DNA of 64,000 bases from the NCBI GenBank assembly GCA_907165065.1, contig OU015524.1:2364416-2428415 (forward strand), in the 5' to 3' direction. Made by a program: the position numbers and the translations under genes. A model generated the notes under the pieces. The model made no database searches. It saw nothing but the letters and a program-made list of their open reading frames with translations, and was not told where the DNA came from. This stretch comes from Caprimulgus europaeus (taxonomy: Eukaryota > Chordata > Aves > Caprimulgiformes > Caprimulgidae). How positions within the stretch are numbered: the stretch's first letter is position 1; every line of letters starts with the position of its first letter. Below, piece after piece: positions 12,501 to 24,400 of this stretch.

Positions 12501-15500
12501 ACCACTGAACTGAAAAAAAAAAGTTTAATAAGTTTAATAAGCACAATAAACCTGTGCATTTATAGGGTCTAGCACTTGTGCAAGGAGGCTCAGTTCCCAC
12601 TGTAGCTGAGAGGGCTATTTTCAGAGCACCCAGCTTGGGCTCTCTACCCTCATCTGACCAAAGAGGGATCTGAGAGCAAATCCACATGTTGAGGAATTCT
12701 CATACCTCAGTTTTGCCACATGCTCAGTGCTAGTGACTTAGAAACACAGCTCCCAACAGCACCAAAAGTGCCAAGACCCATCTTCCTAACACAAGCTGAT
12801 TGACAGATGTTTCAAAGCAGCAACTTTGTCTCGGTGTCCCTGCATTTGCAGAGTTGTTTATCATGCAGGCCACAGGGTATTTGCTGTCTGCTCGGTCAGA
12901 TGCAAGTCAGCAGTTCAGTGGATTTAAATGAAAGACTGATGGTGACTTACAATCAGTTTGCATGGACGTGGCATTGCTCCAACTGCCCAGTTGTGGAATG
13001 CTGTGTGAGTGGAGCAGATGTAATTATTCCCAAATTTGGCCACAATCCACATTTTATCCATATTTATCCATATTTTGCTGCAAAGGGGCTTGTCTCCTTC
13101 GGCAAGAAATCCCCTGGGCAGAGAGTATATTCTCAGTAACTCACTGTTTACTCCATACTGGGTTGAGTTTCCAACAAATCCTTCTCTATGGAGGAGCCAA
13201 GATGCAGGACCTTTGCTAGTGATACATCTATCTCCCAAAATCAAACCTCTGTCTCCTCAGCAGCCTGTCTCACTTAGGGAATGTTGCACCTTACGAGATC
13301 ATTCACAGTTTTCTGAGCAGCAACTAATTCTTGATACAAAACCTGGTGGCAATAGCCTGGATTTTTCAAGGAGCAAAACTTCCTGTGCATATCCTCACGT
13401 GGGGGAGCAGGAGGGAGTTTCAGGAGCACTGCAGAGGTCTCTCACCATCAGAAGCTTGTTCTGCTTATTCAAAGAGATGGTGGGATGTGAACCAGCTTCC
13501 GTTCAAAAATAATATAGGCATTTCAGTATGACTGTTTCCCCTCTGGCATGTCCTCTTGTACTTTCTGGGCTCATTTTGTCTGGATTGTGCTGATGGAGCA
13601 AGACTGCTACCAGAGCGCCCTTTGCAGGGTCGCTTCAGGAATGAGGAAGATGTGAACTGAACCTGCTGGGGAAGCTGTTGCAAACTGACCTATTCTTCTC
13701 TTGCTTGTAGCCAGCCGGTCAGGGATGGACAGTGCATCCGCTTCATGGCTGAGGGCCACGAGTCTTCTGATCCTTTTTCCTGTGTAAATGTCTGCAGGTG
13801 CAGTCTGACAGCAGGTTACACTGAGATTATTCCACTCTCCAGTTCTACACCATGGAGACAGGCTTGAATTGCCCTATAGGCTGTGCCTGCAGAGACCCGT
13901 GTTACTTACACACCTCTGGTCTTGGCTGACAGTTTATACGCCGTTACTAGCTAGGCTGCTTCTCCAGAGAGTCCACCTTTCTCAGTGTGACAGAGATGAA
14001 GGCAGAGCTACAACTCTGTGCTACCTAAAAAACCCCAGGGTGATAACCCCCTACAAAGTGTGACAAAGACTTGTCACCACCGTCTCAGGTTTGCCTTGGC
14101 ACTGGTTTGCTTTTACAAAGCTGGACTGTTCTCTCCTGAGTCAGATTCTGTTTTATGCAAGCTGCTGTGGTGCCTTTAATTCAGTTTAAGAGCGGATCAG
14201 ATAGGTTTCTGCTCCCTTCACAACTCCTACCTTGTTATTGCTCTGTTTGTTAATGTGTATCCTGGTAGCATCCACAGCTACAAGCACGCCCCGGGGCCGG
14301 TGCAGTAAGTGTCCGTGGTGTGTTTTTCTTTCCTGAATGTGTAGAAAGAATCATCACTGCATTATGAACTTATCTCTACAGCTCCTCAAAGCTTGTTCTT
14401 GCCTGTGGGAAAGCTCCATGAGCAAGAAGTGTCAAGCCTGCCTTTCTGTAGGACAGGCTGGACTGTTAGACCCTGAGTTTCTTTTTCTGTCCAGGGACTG
14501 ATAGGAGGGAACAGATAGCAGCAGGTCAGAGCTGTGTTGGACTTCAGTCTAATGCTGGCCCTAGGTGAGGCTCCACAGCAGTCTCCAGGTTTCCCTCAGG
14601 AGTCATAATTTGGTTAAAGTAAATACGAAGGTGAATGAGCGAGTCCCATGAAGAGCAGGAAATAATCTCTGCAGTGGAGAAATGGAAAATACATAGCATT
14701 TGTGTGAGCTTTTGAGTACTGGTTTTATTTCTGTGACTTGTTTTGGCTGATCTAATCCCTTGAGGTTGAATTCAACCATTTCACATCCCAAGAAGCAAAC
14801 ATCCCAGAACCTTCTTTGGTGCACAAAGGTGCTGTTTGCATTTCCCATTGTACTGGTATCGCTCGGCTATGAAAAAACAGAATCACTGTTTTCCCAGGGC
14901 AATAGTTGCTAGGGGAGAGGGGTCTCCTGGGGGGTTGTAGCTTGTAAGTTGCTCTGTTGGTAGAATGCAACAAGCTGCAGTGATACCTACCTAACACACA
15001 TATATAGGGTTTAGACTCATTAGAATTAAAGATGTTTTGAGGTCAGGAATAAATCTGTGTGTGACTGCTTGTATGTATTTACACTTTCTTCACAAAGCAC
15101 AAAAAGAAAAGAATGTGATACTTGCTTTTTTGATTATTAGTATTGTTTGTCTGCAGGAAGATTGTTTTCTCTGAGGCTTTTGTGCATGGTCTTTTACAGC
15201 TAATGGGCTGCTCCTGTGTAAGATTCCTTCAAAGGATACTCCAGAGGAGCCAGCTGCAATTAAAACTCCAAAGACTTCTTCGACACCTCCTTCTTTGACT
15301 TCTGTTATCTTTAAATTACATCTCTAGTGCTGTCACTCTGTCAGAGTAGGACCACCCTTGCCTGGATCTTTACTCATGGAAGGTTTAGTATAGCCCTAAC
15401 CTGGTTAGGAATCTGAGGGTTTTCCTCTAATTTCTTTTGAGGTGTATTAAAAATGGATGAACTTGATATAAAGAGTATAAAATAGCAAGTAAGAAGTAAA

Positions 15501-17119
15501 GAAAAGAGATGCAGGCTCTGAATCCCTAAGCTCCAAAGACCTTGCTATCCTGAACCCCACTGGCAATTAAAAAATGCCTGTAAATGCAAAGTCTTTTATC
15601 TCTGAAGTCTTCAGGTTTAACAAAATGGGTGAATGTATTACTGTCTCTCTGTTTCTGCTGTCCATCAGAGTCTTTAGCCCCAAATCTTTGCTCAGTCTTT
15701 AGCTGGACAAAGTAGACAAAGAATTTGAAGCGAATAAGAACGCAGCAGGACTCCTGAGTTTAGCTAAGACTGGATATAAAAATAATATTGTCTTAGAAAA
15801 TGAAAAGCCCGTGTCCTGCATCTGCTGAGCAAGGGGTTTCCTGCCCATGTCTTGTTCCTGCGTGCTGGCAGATGCACTAAGTGGGATGCACTCTGACTGG
15901 GGCTAAATAAGCAGCTGGAGGGCTGTTGTCTCTGTGCAGGGGCACGGGCCTGTTCCCGTTCTGTTTTCAGGCGCTCTGCCCGTTCCCTCTCCTTTGTAGA
16001 GGCTGCAGCCTCACGGGAGGGTAAGCACGTTCACATCCATCGCAGCACTGGTGCTAGCTGAGACTGAGCTCGACAAATGGTGTCTGTCCCATACCCCCAG
16101 AGGTGGCCACTTAGTAACTAATACCTGGTATTTATACCTTTTGGTAAAACACTCCGAAACACCCCTCAGGCTGACTCGGACTTTGTGTAGCCGGTGATCG
16201 TTCACCCATCTCTGGCATTCAGCTATTTTGGAGTGGTAACATGGAAGCCATGCACAAAACTGGCAACCACAAACAGCTCAGATGAGATTTGTGTGCTACT
16301 GTAACCTCCTCAACATCATTGGAGAACCAGCGTTGTTTCCTCCTCGTTCAAAAGTAGGAGACCACCAAGGAGTGAAGGCTGGATACTGAAACATTCAGGA
16401 TTCCCAGGGCTGTTTGTAAAGAAACCCACCAGCCAAGAGCTATTTGCTAGCTTGGGTTCTTCTCTTCTGTATCTTCCTTAATATGCTGGTGCTGAACAAT
16501 TCAAAAAGGACAGGGATAAAAAATTACCCTGTTCAGTCTAAGAAAAATGATCAATCTGCTCTCTTGAAATGCAATTCTGCTTTATCTGCTTTTCCTTCTG
16601 TGGAAGGGGAGGCACACGGTGTTTTCCTGTTGCTACCCAGGTAATGCAGGACCTGCTTGAAAACCACCGAAAGTTCCCACAACCAATAATTACTTTGGAT
16701 CTGGCTAAGAGGAAACTCTGCTCTCAGCAATATGGAAAGTAATTAAAAATAAATAAAGGTTCCATGTTTATAGAGCCCTTTCCACATCATGTAGTGTTTC
16801 CAGTTGATAGAGCGTATTGTGTTTCTCACTCCTACGTGTCGAGGGTACTTGCGTCACCTGTGGGTTGCTGAAGAGGGATGGTGTGCAGGTGCTGCCCTAA
16901 GTGCCTTGGCTCCTTCCAGGGCTTTTTATTCAGATCTCTTTCCAAGTCTGGCAGGACAGGTGAACTCCTGTGGAAGTAGAATTGAAAGTGTCTTCTTTGT
17001 TGTGTAAGTGATGCGTGAGGGTTCTCTGCCTTCAGCACTGGAAGCCTTTGCTGGTTGTCACTTTCTTAGGGTGGTAGCTTCTTTCCTATTAGCAGCTGCT
17101 TAAGGAAACATCTGGAGTC
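9513..17119. other. Intergenic sequence without recognised features
   Basis: This interval of about 7.6 kb has homopolymer T tracts (about 10256-10300 and 11385-11420) and a small tandem 'atccatattt' near 13056-13078. No exon with splice support or repeat family was recognised on either strand. Confidence 0.5.
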
Positions 17120-17336
17120 AGAAATTCTTTGGTGTGAGGGTGGTGAGACCCTGGCCCAGGTTGCCCAGAGAAGCTGTGGCTGCTCCTCCCTGGAAGTGTT
17201 CTCGGCCAGGTTGGATGAGGCTTTGAGCAACCTGGTCTAGTGGAAGGTGTCCCTGCTGCTGGCAGGGGGGTTGGGACTGGATGAGCTTTAAGGTCCCTTC
17301 CAACCCAAACCAGTCTGGCATTCTGTGATTGTATCT
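17120..17336 (+). mobile_element. CR1 LINE 3' tail fragment
   Basis: It contains the CR1 sequence for GTGAGGGTGGTGAGACCCTGG through to the 3' end (TTCCAACCCAAACCAG, then ATTCTGTGATTG). It is the same subfamily as the copies at 54205, 57936 and, inverted, 49506, all sharing 'gctgctggcaggggggttgg' or a close variant. Confidence 0.92.
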
Positions 17337-20300
17337 GTGGCCTGATGTTTTCAGCTCTCTCTCTCTCTCTTTTTTTTCTTTTTCAAACTTTAAACACAGT
17401 GTATGTATGTGTGTCAAAGGGTAATCAGGCATCAACATTTGGGTGCTTGGTAGAAGGTGAGTGTCCTCAAAGTCCCTTTGAAAACATTGGAGCTAAGGCC
17501 TCTGGAAGACCATTCAGGACATCAAAATTGTCTCTGCTAAATCATCCTCTGGAGAAGTGTCTCTCTTTTCCCTGCCTATATAGGGAACCCACAGAGACCA
17601 GACTGAATTACCACAGCTGAAATTAGACGCTGCAGAAGGTGTCATGAGTACCCCTGCAGTTTCAGCTACTACTCACCCACTAAAAGGCTCCCAGTTTTCC
17701 CATTAAAGTAGCCACTCAGCTGGCCTAAGCAAAAAGAGCTGTCTTTGTGGAAAATTGTGTATTAAGCATCAGTCTTTGTTGCACCAAATAGCTCTTTTAA
17801 ATCCTCACCCTGGGAAGCTGTTGACACATGTTCGAGTCACTCTACCACCTTCCCCCAATAAATGTGTGTGTAATTGTATTTGTGTACACTAGTTACATGT
17901 TGCTGTGGAAGCTTTGGCATGCTGATATATATCTTCATGCCAACCCTCACAGCCTGTGGCTTCATAGCCGTATTTGGAAGTTCACCTGTGAAGGTATCCA
18001 GAACTTCCCATTGGATCTTTTTGATGTCTAAACCAAGCAGCTCAGGAGAAGGCAAGCGGAGCTGCTACGTGCCTGAGACGGATGGCAGTCTCTGGCAGTG
18101 AAAATTGTGGCCTGCTGTTTGAAACCTGTCTCTCATCACCCTGAGTGCCATGAAGGATGTTTCTTCCTGCCATGCCCTCCCCAGAACAACATGTTCCCTG
18201 TGGAGTGGTGTGCTCTGAGAGGCTGGATCTGGCTACTCCCTTCCAGCAGCAGGTAGAAAAAGAAGGCTTGAACATAAAGAAAGCCACAAAACTTATTGGG
18301 AGGCTGGCCAGAGGCAGGTGGGAACAGGCTGAGGAGGTGGAGGTCCATTTGGTGCCGTGGCTTTGTAGATTCAGTGTCTACAATCCCTTGTGAGGAAAAG
18401 AATGACATGGAGGTAGTCATTGCCAGCAGTGAACTGAGGAGGTTCCTGGAGGCCAGGTGTAGGAAAGCTTGAAAGCACACATTTCAGCATAATTAGAGGC
18501 TTTTCTGAAATGAAGATGCAAAATCTGTACACTTGGATTTCATGTTGCACTACACTCCCTGGAGCAGGCCTTTATCTCCCATTTCCATCAGGATGTTAGG
18601 CAATCTCCCACCACCTGCAATTTACTGTGACTGTGGTGACTGTTAATTCTTGCAGTGTGCATTGAAGCCGTGTGCTAAAACGTTTTAGAAGAGTTTCCAG
18701 TCCGGTATTTGGTCATTATGTTGAAAAGGACTGTGTACCTTGAAGATGGTAATAATAAACACGATGAAAGTGTGTAGAAAGCTACACTGAGAAGGTAGTT
18801 TAGGGTCTTCTCTTTTTTCATCCTCTTATTAAAGGATGAAAGGGTGTATAATGAGACAGAAGAGTGGTACATTGAGTGCAGACAGAGAGGAATTTTCTTT
18901 GCATGGAGTATATTGCCATTCATGAACAGTATCAGCATGCATAAATATAACAGGATTCTGGAAAGGATGGGCATTTAATAGCTTCCAACACCAACATATC
19001 CTGTTGGAGGGATAAATACATAAAATTCAAGACTACTGAATCACTTTCAGGCCAATTCTACTTAAAGAGAATTGAAAGAAAAATCTCTCTGGGGCAGGCT
19101 ATGCTACAGCTGTCTGCCACAGCTTCCCTTGCGCTGTCCTCCAAAACATGTTGTGATTATCACAGCCACAGGCTGTGTGTGAACTATCTGGACTGCCAGT
19201 TTTATCAAGTGTCATAGTCACCGTGCTCCTGTGATGGTCTGTGATCATCACTTTATTTCTACTGAACACAGTAACAGCCTGCTGGAAGGTATCTGGCATT
19301 GACACCTGCCTGAATGGCTGCTGAATGCTTCAAGTGTGCATTAGGCATGTCTTTGACAAGTGAACCCGTGTTGTGCTCTACTTTGAAACACTTGGCTTGG
19401 CTCTTAGTGGAAAGGTTCAGGCCTTGAGTGGTCCTCTACAACTCTTGTCTAAACCAGCCCAATGACAGAACTGTTAACCTGGCTGATATTCCCTGAGAGT
19501 CTGAAACAGCATCTTCTGCTTTACGAGGCATCCAAGTGCTTTACGAGGCATAAAAGTTCCCAGCAGATACTGCTGCACATCTGATTTGCACAGGCAGCTC
19601 CTGGTTACCTCCCACCCAACGTTGCTTACAGGCAACTTGGCCTTACCAACTGTGTGCCCACACCTGTACACTCTTGTGACCAGCAACCAACCTTGCACTT
19701 CTACAACCTTGCTGAGGTTTAGTGAGCCAGGAACCTCTGCACCATGCCCTGTGGTGCAGCACAGGCACCCCAAAAACTGCCCGCTGGCAGCTGAGACCCG
19801 GGACTGAGCCCTGGAAGGATGGCTGTAGATAGCCAGCAGTTCTCTTTACTAGTACAGAGATGTAATTTCATGTGTTATGGGACAAGGTAAGGCAGGAGAG
19901 ATACAGACACTCTGACCTGCAAAAGCATCATCTCTCCATTCTGGAAAGTGAGATTCTGCTTTTTACCAGCTTTCCTTTCCTGCTGGCCAGTGTGAGCCAC
20001 CCAGCTCTCAGAGGACACTCTTGGAGGTAAAAATGCCTTGCTTGTCAGTTTTGGAATGTCAGAGCTGTGCATTCCTCCCCTTTCCTCCTACCCCAAAGAG
20101 TGAAATGTTTGCTGGCACTGTCCAGGAATTCGTGTTGGCATTTTAATATGCATGTGTACCATCATCCAATTGCTACAATTACACTGTGTGAATCTTGTTT
20201 CTAAAAATACACCAATCTCTGCTGCTCTCCAGCACCAGCCTGAGATAACCTATCGTGTTCCCTAGTGGCTAGTGACACACAGGATGAGGGTAATCAATAC

Positions 20301-20681
20301 AGCTGGTAAGACATAAAGACAACAATTATAATTACAACTGATTTCCCTTTCATTTAAAAACATCATCTTCTAGCCTACATTCTCACAGTTTCAGCTCTAC
20401 AGTGCATTAAAACAACCATGTGCTTCCCTTTGCTAAATAGAACCCCGTTATTTTGCCAGAGAGCATCTTCTGAATATCTGGAAGAGGTTGGGTTTGTTAT
20501 GGAAACCCTAAACCAGTTCCTACTCCAGCAGGTGCTCAGTTGCTGTCAGTCAGTGTACTGCCACCAAAATGGAGAGAGATCTGCCTGTTTGCATCACTCA
20601 GGATGTGATTGCTGTATTTTGTCTAGGAAAATGTGTGTGCACATCATCTTTTTGAATTCAGGGTGCAGCTGTTTTGGCAAT
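17337..20681. other. Intergenic sequence
   Basis: It contains a CT-rich tract (17356-17385) and a 15-base direct repeat, TGCTTTACGAGGCAT, at 17-base spacing-free copies 19517-19531 and 19537-19551 (period 20). No gene is supported. Confidence 0.5.
19517..19551 (+). repeat. Two-copy 20-bp direct repeat
   Basis: TGCTTTACGAGGCAT occurs at 19517-19531 and 19537-19551, a local duplication with a 20-base period. Confidence 0.85.
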
Positions 20682-21400
20682 TGACGGGGTGAGCAAAAAG
20701 GACACAGACAGCAACTTGAAAGCAAGAACAAACATTTTACTTTAGTTCAAAGTAGGAAAAAAAAAAGAAAAAGAAGCAAGGTACAAAGATAAACAGGGTA
20801 ACACACCTAATCATTACTACAGAGGTTAATTATAGTGATTAAGAAAGGTACATCACCAATTGCCCTAATATTTATCATCATCCAGATCCAGGTATCAGCT
20901 GGGGTGCCCCTGTCACAGCGAAGGATTGGAGAACTTTCCCTGGCAGTTGGGAAGTCCTACACAATGCATCTACTCGAAGGTGAAGTCTCCATCTTCGCTG
21001 TGAGAGGGTCCTGTTTTATACCATCTAACAACCTGCTTTTATACCCTCTAACAAACAAATTACATAGAGAGAAAAGCACAGGAACATCTGGTGGGTTGGC
21101 TTCACTTCACTCAGGTGCATCCCTGATGTGGCCAGGATCTGAGGTGCATCCGGGAAGCTCCTGTTTTGGTAGAATGCATCTGGTTTTGGATTGTAGGAGG
21201 AAAAGTCTCAGGGTTGTATTTCATGCTGATGTGATACAGGTTGGGAAGCTCACTCCAAAGCTCACTCTGGTTAGAGGCTTATGGTTTAAGCCTTTGTATA
21301 TCAGCAGCAAACAACTCCCTGCTAAGAAACCTGATTGTCCATGTTCCAGCTTCTCTTCTGCATTATTTAAATTGCAGGTGAAAGCACTGTGAGTCAGTGG
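20682..21400 (-). mobile_element. LTR-like block, probable endogenous retrovirus LTR
   Basis: Read on the minus strand, the block has an upstream part, two near-identical TATA-containing units (GGTATAAAAGCAGGTTGTTA near 21050, then GGTATAAAACAGGACC near 21020), and then a leader-like region of several hundred bases ending in TCA at 20682. This is the order U3, TATA, R, U5. The wording also resembles bird LTRs I have seen. No clear target-site duplication was found, the 5' boundary near 21400 is uncertain, and there is no internal viral gene. Confidence 0.45.
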
Positions 21401-24400
21401 AGGCCGCAAAAAAATGATGGAATACCATTCAATTTTTACTATTTAAAAAAGCATATTTTGGAAGTATTTTGCATTCCACATAGCCCCTCTGATCCCAGAG
21501 GAGCTACTCACAGTGTATGGCATTAATTCAATCTTACCCTTGGATATTCTGGCCCAAAGTAACGTGTCTGCCTGGTGAGTGAAGGAGGGGGCTTGGGAGT
21601 CTGAACTGCAGTGTTGTAGCCAAAAGTCACCATGAGGAGACATTAGATGTGTGCAGATCTGTATATTCCAAATTACAGCTGTGATTGCTGAGAAACTGCT
21701 GTTGCATCTCTGTTCTTCCCTCTCCCTGCCTGCAAAATAACAGCAGCAATACTAGAAATGGCAACGAATTAACATGAGTTGTAAAGTTTGTCAGTGCTTT
21801 GAAGTTCTTCAGTGAGTGGTGCTAAATAAAATACACCTTGGTTGTTGTGTGTAGAGGACACATAAAGCTCTGAAGCAACAGGAGAATTCTTCTGGCTGTG
21901 GGCTTTCCAGCAACGGTTCTCTCTTGTGGAGAGGACGTGCCCCCTCTGAGAAAAGGCAGAGGAAATGGAGGGGACTGGATGTGGAAGCTGAGTTCTGCAC
22001 CCATGCAATAATCCCGAGCTGCTCCCAGCTCTGCCCCTCAGAGTCTGTTTTGTAGCCATTGCAACTCGTTGTATCTTTCTAAAGCTGGGGTGTAAAAGGA
22101 ACCCCACTGCCCTCGTTGCAGCCTTTGTACTTTTAATTTAAAATACTTCATTTTCCCCTGGAGATTGTAGTGAATCTGCTGCTTTCCCTAGAATGTTTCT
22201 TCTACCTAGAGCCATATTCAGTCCTTAGTTCTGGTCTAGACAGTGATTATCTTTCCCATTGAATAGAAAATTTCTTAGAGAGCAGCCAGGAAAGAATCCT
22301 CTTTGCCTCTTCCAGCATGCAGTGCTGGAGCTGCTGCTGTGGTTTGTCATCCATTACAACATTGTCAGCGCTGGCTTTTCTCCCATCACAAGGAGGTTTG
22401 GAGCCAGGCAAGGGCAGAGCCACTGAGCACTCTCAGAAACCTCCATCAGCGCTCGGCGACAGGCTGCTCCGCGGCACCGAGCTCTGCCTCCCTGCTTGGG
22501 CAAAGCCACATCTGCCCACAGCCTCTGGGCACCAAGAGAGCGTGGTCCTTTGCTGTTAGTATCAGACTGCCTACCACTCAGATCCTCCTCTTTTCTCTGC
22601 TGCTGAGATACAGTTCAGCTTCAATTAAGTTTTTTCTAATCACCCAGGCTTTTCCTACCGTTCAGTGTCACAAAGCAGGGGTCAGCATAACTGTCTCACT
22701 GTCCCTTCTGACTGCTGAGGGGGAAGAGACTTGCAGGTCTCCTTCTGCCTGCTGGGAAGAGATCTGCTGACAGACACCTTCTCAGGGTCTCCCACAGAAT
22801 GACCTCCCCCAGCATCATAGCCCTGGTCTAGCAAGGCACCACTGTGGAAACTGAAGCCTCAAAATCTGAAGAGGATGAGAAATGTGTAACCTTTGGAGAA
22901 TGCTGGAGCCGACGTGATGTTTCAGAGCCAGCCTCTATTCTTAGAAGAGTGGTGAAAGTCATCATTTAAAAATAAGATCCAGTGCAGTGCTATCAAAGAG
23001 TTGTATTCGTGGTATTCCTGTGAGTAAATCCCTCAGCATGAATTGGCTTGGCTTCGAGCTCAGAAACACTCCACCAAAATAAGGCCCAGCTGGGAGGTGT
23101 GTGAAGTGCTGGTCTGAATGGGAGAGCACTGTCTGTAGTACTTGCTACATCAGATGCTCTCAGTGGGGTGGGTGACCCCTTCCCTTCCTTCCCCCCAGAA
23201 CTCATGCCTGTAGTTTATTCAGTCTTAACAGGTCAAACCAGAGCTTTCCAAGGGCCTCTCTAGGAGTGAGGCAATGCAAGCAGTGAAATTGGGTGTGGAT
23301 ATTCCCCCTTTGGAGAATCCCCACATGCACTTAGGTGGCTCTCATTCTGCTGTCTGGTGGGGAATAGATTCTGCCTTTACACCATTTACAGCCATTTCTG
23401 ACTCTTGTGTGTATTTACCTCTGTCCTCCTCCTTATTTCTGGTTTGCATCTAGGTTATCTATATGTTTTAACTAGGAATCTCTAAATATCTTAACATATC
23501 CCCTTTTAGGATCGTGTCTAGTAAACAAAGGGCTGATTTCAGACTGGCTTTGAGCAGAGATGGCCACGGATCCATGTTCGTGGGTTAGAGCTAGGATGAG
23601 CTGCGTGGGGACAATCTAATTCACTATCATTTTATTGGGTGAAAAAACACAGAGCTAGCTGTATTCAGATCCTGTTCCTCTGCTGCTTCAGCACTGTTTG
23701 GATTTTGAGGTTTCCCTCTGAAACCTCACTCATTTTTACAGCCACAACTGGGTGTAGGGCATAATCTTTTCTCTTTTGGGTCATGCAGAATTTTTCTAAG
23801 AGCGTTAAATGAAAGGAGCTGGAACCTTGAAGCTTGCTCAGGTCAATAAGAACTTTAGTTAGGGTCATGCCAACAAGTGAAAGACCGGATCCTCTAATAA
23901 CATGTCTCCAGAGCTGATCTGGTGGTTCTGCTCACCATGTAACCCTCACCCATGAACCCAGTCCCACCAGAGTGACCTTGAGCATGTGTGTGTGAGTTAC
24001 ACTGCTGATGGGCTGGTTTATCCTATGCCAAAGTGCTCAGCCAGGGGTGTCTCATGTCCTGGCCATAAGGCCTGAGCTGTGCCTCTCAGCTCCTGAGGCT
24101 TACACTGCCCAGTGACATCAGCAGCAGCCTTGCATGAGTAAGCAAGCTATTCTTTCCTCTAATGAAGGTATTTGATTGTTCTGTATGGTGTGTTTTAACT
24201 GTAAAAGGAGTTTTATACAAGCTGCTACCAAAGCTGCACATCTCATTCCAAATTGTCACACTGCAGTTTTATGAGGGAAAGAGTTAGCTACATCTGAAAA
24301 ACAGAGGATAAAAGAAGCCAGAAATTAAAGAAGTCAAGAAGGTGTGTAATGAGCATTAATAATTCAGATAAAAGACAGAACAACCTAGTGAAGATTTCAC

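Noticed and set aside
20835-21392. 185-codon plus-strand open frame
   Set aside because: It lies antisense within the LTR-like block; nothing in it resembles a retroviral or host protein.
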